A program made the position numbers and the translations under genes. The notes beneath the pieces are model-generated. The model saw nothing but the letters and a program-made list of their open reading frames with translations, made no database searches and was not told the origin of the DNA. From CAVRCA01 sp963719345 (lineage in GTDB: Bacteria > Pseudomonadota > Alphaproteobacteria > Acetobacterales > Acetobacteraceae), in NCBI GenBank assembly GCA_963719345.1, contig CAVRCA010000004.1, forward strand, positions 1 to 64,000: a DNA stretch of 64,000 nt, read 5' to 3'. Positions 58,794 to 64,000 of this stretch are shown one piece after another. The stretch's first letter is position 1; each line of letters opens with the position of its first letter.

Positions 58794-61086
58794 ATGCATA
58801 TCAGAAAACCTCCTACCATCGAAAACGTCTCGCGCCGTGGCGTGCTGAAGGGGCTCGGCATCGCCGGCGGTCTCGTGCTCGCCGTCCCCGTGCCGTTGCG
58901 CCGCGCAATCGCCGCCTATTCGACCGGCGCCGGCGCCATGCCGCACGGCACCGTGGTCGACCCGCGCGTGTTCGTCGCCATCGCGCCGGACGGCATCGTG
59001 ACGATCGTGGCCCACCGTTCGGAGATGGGCACCGGCGTGCGCACCAGCCTGCCGATGATCGTCGCCGACGAGATGGAGGCTGACTGGTCGCGTGTCCACG
59101 TCCGGCAGGCGCCCGGTGATGAAGAGAAATACGGCAACCAGGACACCGACGGCTCGCGCAGCACCCGGCACTACCTCATCCCGATGCGACAGATCGGCGC
59201 GATGGCGCGCACGATGCTAGAGGCGGCGGCGGCGCAGCGCCTGAGCGTACCCGTCTCCGAGGTGAAGGCGGTCAACCACGAGGTGGTGCACGAGCCGAGC
59301 GGGCGACGCCTGGGGTTCGGCGATCTCGCCGCCGCCGCCGCGGCACAGCCGGTCCCGAACGCGGCCGACGTTCACCTGAAGGACCCGAAGGATTTCCGCT
59401 ATATCGGCAAGGGCACGATCAGCCTGGTCGATCTGCACGACATCACCACCGGGAAGGCGCAGTACGGCATCGACACCCGCCTGCCAGGGATGAAATACGC
59501 CGTCATCGCCCGCCCGCCCGTGGTCGGTGGCAAACTCGTCTCGTTTGATCCCAAGGACGCCCTGGCTGTCCCCGGGGTGGAGAAGGTCATCGAGGTACAG
59601 GGCTGGCCTTGGCCGTCGAAGTTCCAGCCACTCGGCGGAGTCGCGGTGATCGCCCGCAATACCGGGGCCGCCATCAAGGGCCGCGACGCGCTGAAGATCG
59701 TCTGGGAGGACGGCCCCAACGCGCAGTACAACTCGGTCGCGTACCGCGCCGACCTCGAGAAGGCGGTGCGCGCACCGGGCGCGGTGGTGCGCAACGAGGG
59801 CGACGCGGACGCCGCGCTGAAGGGTGCCGACAAGGTGATCGTCGGCGAATACTACCTGCCGCATCTCGCGCATGTGAGCATGGAGCCGCCGGTGGCGACG
59901 GCGCGCGTGGCGAACGGCAAGGCCGAGATCTGGGCTCCCGTGCAAAGTCCCGGCGGAACCCGCGACGACGTGGCGAAGACGCTCGGCATCCCGGTCGAAG
60001 ATGTCACGGTGAACGTGACGCTGCTCGGCGGCGGCTTCGGTCGCAAATCCAAGTGCGACTTCGCGCTCGAGGCGGCGTTGCTCTCCCGCGCGGTCGGCGC
60101 GCCGGTCAAGGTGCAGTGGACGCGCGAGGACGACGTCCGCCACGACTTCCTGCACACCGTCTCGGCGGAGCGGATCGAAGCCGGTCTGGACAAGAACGGC
60201 AAGGTGGTCGCCTGGCGACACCGCAGCGCCGCGCCCACCATCTTCTCGACGTTCGCGGCCAACTCGACGCACGAGGCTGCCTTCGAGCTCGGGATGGGGC
60301 TGGTCGATGTGCCGTTCGAGATCGCCAACATCCGCTGCGAGAATCCGGAGGCCGCGGCCCACACAAGGATCGGCTGGTTCCGTTCGGTTTCCAACATCCC
60401 GCACGCCTTCGCCGTCCAGTCGATGGTCGGCGAGATCGCGCACGCCACCGGCCGCGACCAGAAAGACATGCTGCTCGAGCTGATCGGCCGACCGCGCATC
60501 GTCACGCTGAACGAACTCGGTCAAGAAGTTCTGGAACTACGGCGAGCCGCTCGATAGCTACCCGATCGATGCCGGTCGGCTGCGCCGGGTGGTGGAGATG
60601 GTGGCCGAAAAAGGTGGATGGGGCCGGTCGGTGCCGAAGGGGCATGGGCTCGGCATCGCCGCGCACCGAAGCTTCGTCAGTTATATCGCGACCATCGTCG
60701 AGGTGGCGGTGGACGACAAGGGCCAGCTCACAGTGCCGCGGGTCGACACGGCGGTCGATTGCGGGACTTTCGTGAACCCCGAGCGGATACGGTCGCAGAT
60801 GGAAGGGGCGGCGATCATGGGCCTCAGCCTCGCCAAATACGGCGAGATCACGTTCAAGAACGGCAAGGTGCAGCAGGGGAACTTCGACGACTTCCCGATC
60901 GCCCGCATCGACAAGTCGCCGGCCGTTACGAACGTCTACATCATGCCGGCGGCCGCCGACGTGCCGCCCAGCGGCGTCGGCGAGCCGGGCGTGCCGCCCT
61001 TCGCCCCGGCCCTGATGAACGCGATCTTTGCCGCCACCGGCAAGCGCATCCGCACCATGCCGCTTGGCAAGCAGCTCGAGACATGA
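58794..61086 (+). CDS. Molybdopterin-binding large subunit, xanthine dehydrogenase family (frameshifted)
   Basis: The protein of about 764 residues begins with a twin-arginine-type signal (SRRGVLKGLGIAGGLVL), so the enzyme acts in the periplasm. Molybdenum cofactor motifs include SEMGTGVRTSLPMIVADEM, LPHLAHVSMEPPVA, VTLLGGGFGRKS and the catalytic Glu in GVGEPGVPPFAPAL near the end. The given frame stops at 60557; the remainder, from KKFWNYGEPLDSYPIDAG, is one frame over and ends at 61086. Dropping one G near 60521 repairs it. The architecture matches IorB and the aldehyde dehydrogenases of acetic acid bacteria, so oxidation of the aldehyde made by the quinoproteins is plausible. Confidence 0.9.
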
Positions 61087-61127
61087 GGCCGGTCGGTTCT
61101 CCGCCGCATCAGGAAGGGATTAGGTTG

Positions 61128-61391
61128 ATGAAGGACCGACGCGCGGCAATCCTGGGCGTCATGGGGCTCGCCGCTCTGCTGTTCGGCGCGGCGAGCGTCG
61201 AGGCGCAGACCGCCTCGCCGCCGGACGCGACCGCGACCCGGCCGGCAAAGACGCCGGGGGCACAAACGTCGCTGCCCGCGGCTGCTCCGCCGGCCGGAAC
61301 CAAGCAGACGACGGGCGCCACCGACCACAGCCCGACGGTCAGCCAGATGAACAAGGCGGCGAAGTCCAAGGTGGAGGTCGAGGGCAAGTAG
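61128..61391 (+). CDS. Small secreted protein of unknown function
   Basis: The 87-residue protein has a clear signal peptide (MKDRRAAILGVMGLAALLFG, then AASVEAQ) and a Pro/Ala/Thr-rich mature region ending in a Lys-rich SKVEVEGK. An AGGAAGGGA site precedes the ATG. I recognise no family. It lies between the molybdenum hydroxylase and the propeller gene and probably belongs to the same transcript. Confidence 0.6.
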   Translation: MKDRRAAILGVMGLAALLFGAASVEAQTASPPDATATRPAKTPGAQTSLPAAAPPAGTKQTTGATDHSPTVSQMNKAAKSKVEVEGK

Positions 61392-61467
61392 GCGGCGTCA
61401 CCACGTCGTGCAAGCAACCTTCTTTCGTGATGCCGGTTAGCCTTCCCGCATTCGGGGAGAAGGCATC

Positions 61468-62607
61468 ATGACCGTTCCGCAGACGTCGATCGCACGGCGG
61501 CACCTTGTCGCCGGCGTGGCCGCGGCTGCCGCACTCGGGCGGTTGGTCCCCCATGCGGCGGCCGCGGCCGACCGCCCGGGCTTCAGCCGGATCGCGGGTT
61601 TCGACCAACAGGTGACCGGCGTCGCGGTCGCCAAGGACGGCCGCACCTTCGTCAATTTCCCCCGCTGGGAGAAGGACGTTGCAATCTCGGTCGCAGAGCT
61701 GATGAAGGACGGTTCGCTGAAGCCGTATCCCGATGCCGATTGGAACGCCTGGACCAACCTCAAGCCGCTGTCGACCGGCGATCATTTCGTCTGCGTGCAG
61801 AGCGTGACGGTGGATCCGCAGGGCTTTCTGTGGGTGGTGGACCCGGCCGCGCCCGGCAACGAGTTCATCAAGCCGGGTGGTCCGAAGATCGTAAAAATCG
61901 ATCTCCGCACGGACAAAGTGGTGAAGGTGATCCCGTTCGATCAGATGGTCGCGCCGCAGGGCAGCTACATGAACGACGTGCGGGTATCGCCCGACGGCCG
62001 GCACGCCTTCCTGACCAATTCCGGCCAGCGTGGGGCGCTGGTCGTGGTCGACGTCGCAAGCGGCAGGTCACGGCGGCTGCTGGATGGCGATCCGCGCACC
62101 CAACCCGAACCCGGCGTGGTGCCCGAAGTCGACGGCCATGAACTGCGCCGCCCGGACAACCGCATCCCGTCATTTGCCGCCGACGGGATCACGCTGGATG
62201 CGTCCGGCCGGTTCGTGTACTGGCAGGCGCTGGTCGGCCGCACCCTGTATCGCGTTCCGGTCGCGGCGTTGATCGATCCCGGCCTCTCGCACCAGAAGGT
62301 CGGCGCGGCCGTCGAGAGGGTGGCGACCACGAACGTCGCCGACGGGCTATGGATGGACGAGAAGGGGTTTCTCTACATCACCGACCCCGGCGCGAATGCC
62401 GTCCGGATGCGGGCGCCCGACGGCACGATGAGCATCATCGCCCAGGACGATCGGCTACGCTGGCCGGATAGCCTGGCCGAAGGGGCGGACGGCTCGATCT
62501 ATGTCACCGCCTCGCACATCCAGGACATGGCGCAATTCCATGAGAAAGGCAGCACGCAGCGGGGACAGTGGGAGCTGTTCCGCATCGACCCGCCGCATGG
62601 GCGCTGA
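61468..62607 (+). CDS. Royal-jelly/SMP-30-like beta-propeller protein, exported
   Basis: The 379-residue protein has an export signal with an Arg pair (SIARRHLVAGVAAAAALG). The propeller resembles the major royal jelly/yellow family: GRTFVNFPRWEKDVAISVAE, then LWVVDPAAPGNEF, YMNDVRVSPDGRHAFLTNSG and LWMDEKGFLYITDPGANAVR. Bacterial members are often next to sugar or alcohol oxidation genes and may be lactonases or binding proteins. It closes the plus-strand oxidation cluster; a role on an oxidised product such as a lactone is conceivable but unproven. Confidence 0.82.
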   Translation: MTVPQTSIARRHLVAGVAAAAALGRLVPHAAAAADRPGFSRIAGFDQQVTGVAVAKDGRTFVNFPRWEKDVAISVAELMKDGSLKPYPDADWNAWTNLKPLSTGDHFVCVQSVTVDPQGFLWVVDPAAPGNEFIKPGGPKIVKIDLRTDKVVKVIPFDQMVAPQGSYMNDVRVSPDGRHAFLTNSGQRGALVVVDVASGRSRRLLDGDPRTQPEPGVVPEVDGHELRRPDNRIPSFAADGITLDASGRFVYWQALVGRTLYRVPVAALIDPGLSHQKVGAAVERVATTNVADGLWMDEKGFLYITDPGANAVRMRAPDGTMSIIAQDDRLRWPDSLAEGADGSIYVTASHIQDMAQFHEKGSTQRGQWELFRIDPPHGR

Positions 62608-62636
62608 GCGCATCCAGGCGCCTGCGCCCAAAGACC

Positions 62637-62744
62637 TCAGCGCCAACTCAGCTTCCAAAGCCAGATGATCGGGGCGAGGTAGAAGCGCAGGGCTCGGTCG
62701 ATTTCCGCCCACAACCAGCCCGTTGTATGCGGATCAGCCGCCAC
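62637..62744 (-). CDS. Candidate tiny aromatic-rich protein
   Basis: A 35-codon frame with GTG start begins 8 bp after the aminotransferase stop. It reads MAADPHTTGWLWAEIDRALR, followed by FYLAPIIWLWKLSWR. Five Trp in 35 residues and an amphipathic C-terminal helix are unusual for random DNA and could make a small membrane-associated peptide. There is no clear ribosome site and I know no homologue, so it may be chance. Confidence 0.22.
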   Translation of the reverse strand: MAADPHTTGWLWAEIDRALRFYLAPIIWLWKLSWR

Positions 62745-62752
62745 CGTCGCTG

Positions 62753-64000
62753 TCAGGCCGCCTCAGCCCGGATCGCATCGCCGAGCACGCCAAAGATGCG
62801 GTCGACATGCTTGCGCTCGATGATCAGGGGCGGCGAGAGGGCGATGGTGTCGCCGGTGGTGCGGATCAGCACGCCGTGCTCGAAGCAGCGCTGGAACACG
62901 CCCACTGCCCGCTCGGTCGGCAGGTCCTTGCGCGGCGCCAGCTCGATGCCGGCGATCAGGCCGAAATTGCGCAGGTCGATGACGTTGGGGCGGTCGCGCA
63001 GGCTCTGCACCGCATCCTCCCAGTAGGCTTCCATCGCGCGAGCCTGGCCGGCGAGATCCTCGCTCTGGTGCAGGTCGATGGCGGCGATGGCGGCGGCACA
63101 GGCGAGCGGATGACCCGAATAGGTGTAGCCGTGGAACAGCTCGATTCCGGCCGGCGCGCCTTCGACGATCGCGTCGTAGATGCCGTCGTGGACCGCCACC
63201 GCGCCCATCGGCACGGCGGCATTGGTCAGGCCCTTGGCCATCGTCATGATGTCCGGCAGGACGCCGAGCCGGTCGGCGCCGAATGGCGTTCCGAGCCGGC
63301 CGAAGCCGGTGATCACCTCGTCGAAAATGAGCAGAATGCCGTGCCGGTCGCAGATCTCGCGCAGCCGCTCGAGGTAGCCGACCGGCGGCACCAGCACCCC
63401 GGTCGATCCCGCCACCGGCTCGACCATGACCGCGGCGATGGTCTCGGCGCCGTGCAGCGCGACCAGGTTTTCGAGAACATCGGCAAGATGGGCGCCGTGC
63501 GCCGGTTGGCCGCGGGCGAAGGCGTTGTGCTCCGGCGCGTGGGTGTGCGGCAGGTGGTCGGCATAGGGCAGCAGCGCGCCGAACTGCTTCCGGTTGGGAC
63601 CGATGCCCCCCACAGTGATGCCGCCGAAGCCGACACCATGATAGCCGCGCTCGCGGCCGATCAGCCTGACCCGCCCGGCATTGCCGCGCGCCCGGTGATA
63701 CGCCAGCGCGATCTTCAGCGCTGTGTCGGCGCTCTCCGAGCCCGAGTTGGTGAAGAACACGCGGTCGAGCCCGTCGGGGAGGAAGTCGGCGAGCCTGGCG
63801 GCGGCCTGGAAGGCGACCGGGTGACCCATCTGGAAGGTGGGGGCAAAATCCATCACTGCCGCCTGCCGCTGGATCGCCTCGGTGATTTCGCGCCGTCCGT
63901 GCCCGGCGTTGACGCACCAGAGCCCGGCCGTGCCGTCGATGATCTCGCGTCCCTCGGGCGTGTAGTAGTGCATCCCCTCGGCCCGGGCGAGCATCCGTGG
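62753..64000 (-). CDS. Class III aminotransferase, omega-amino acid--pyruvate type (partial)
   Basis: The gene leaves the window at the right edge, so the N-terminus is missing; 415 codons are visible. It is PLP-dependent fold type I: FFTNSGSESADTALKIAL for phosphate binding, YHGVGFGGITVGGIGPNRKQ, the PLP-contacting Asp in LLIFDEVITGFGRLG and the Schiff-base Lys in MTMAKGLTNAAVPMG. The EGMHYYTPEGREIIDGTAGL segment and overall pattern fit beta-alanine/omega-amino acid--pyruvate transaminases. It is convergent with the propeller gene. Confidence 0.92.
   Translation of the reverse strand, partial: PRMLARAEGMHYYTPEGREIIDGTAGLWCVNAGHGRREITEAIQRQAAVMDFAPTFQMGHPVAFQAAARLADFLPDGLDRVFFTNSGSESADTALKIALAYHRARGNAGRVRLIGRERGYHGVGFGGITVGGIGPNRKQFGALLPYADHLPHTHAPEHNAFARGQPAHGAHLADVLENLVALHGAETIAAVMVEPVAGSTGVLVPPVGYLERLREICDRHGILLIFDEVITGFGRLGTPFGADRLGVLPDIMTMAKGLTNAAVPMGAVAVHDGIYDAIVEGAPAGIELFHGYTYSGHPLACAAAIAAIDLHQSEDLAGQARAMEAYWEDAVQSLRDRPNVIDLRNFGLIAGIELAPRKDLPTERAVGVFQRCFEHGVLIRTTGDTIALSPPLIIERKHVDRIFGVLGDAIRAEAA

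Overview
The window is high-GC, densely packed alphaproteobacterial DNA. The gene order rpmI-rplT-pheS-pheT, an RNase E with a long acidic insert, and the mix of benzoyl-CoA, Rut, PQQ and copper genes fit Rhodospirillales, most likely Acetobacteraceae; that placement is inference from gene content only.

Layout. 1-12.9 kb is mostly core: the end of a boxB-like gene, tRNA-Ser, lepA, an Uma2 nuclease, the rpmI-rplT-pheS-pheT operon, dapF-mtaB-ftsY, a short decayed stretch (GST, DUF1810 and a RelE-type toxin remnant that keeps its operator palindrome), and prfB with its +1 recoding site. 12.9-20.2 kb holds PBP1A, a murein amidase and RNase E. 20.6-25.3 kb is accessory: a solute-binding protein, a luciferase-like oxidoreductase, a gutted IS21 transposase, and two stand-alone acyl carrier proteins flanking a DUF1127 gene. 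25.5-29.9 kb is a copper module ending in a CopD-cytochrome c-thioredoxin-like fusion and a SCO protein. 29.9-34.3 kb is rutABCD plus a phenylacetate-CoA ligase. 34.3-39.3 kb has a cytochrome c, an FAD monooxygenase and a multi-PAS hybrid histidine kinase.

The most interesting part is 39.4-62.6 kb, a PQQ/lanthanide-type oxidation locus. pqqB-C-D-E run on the plus strand, and a 27-codon pqqA, absent from simple ORF lists, lies on the opposite strand between pqqD and pqqE. A TonB-dependent receptor follows. Convergent with it is a tightly coupled seven-gene minus-strand operon: a Lut/PQQ-type ABC system (binding protein, ATPase, ABC-2 permease), a complete second importer of the nitrate/sulfonate class, and a TonB-like protein. 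Divergent from that operon are two quinoprotein alcohol dehydrogenases, both with the Asp-x-Asp signature of lanthanide-dependent enzymes; one lacks the vicinal cysteine pair. With them are a cytochrome c, a XoxJ-like binding protein, a Rieske protein, a two-subunit molybdenum hydroxylase of the aldehyde/isoquinoline oxidoreductase type, and a royal-jelly-type beta-propeller protein. A plausible scheme is periplasmic alcohol-to-aldehyde-to-acid oxidation with its own metal and cofactor supply.

Many otherwise intact genes (pheT, mrcA, amidase, rutA, the sensor kinase and others) are broken by one-base indels, nearly all of them insertions. This looks like assembly error rather than decay, and gene ends in those entries should be read accordingly.
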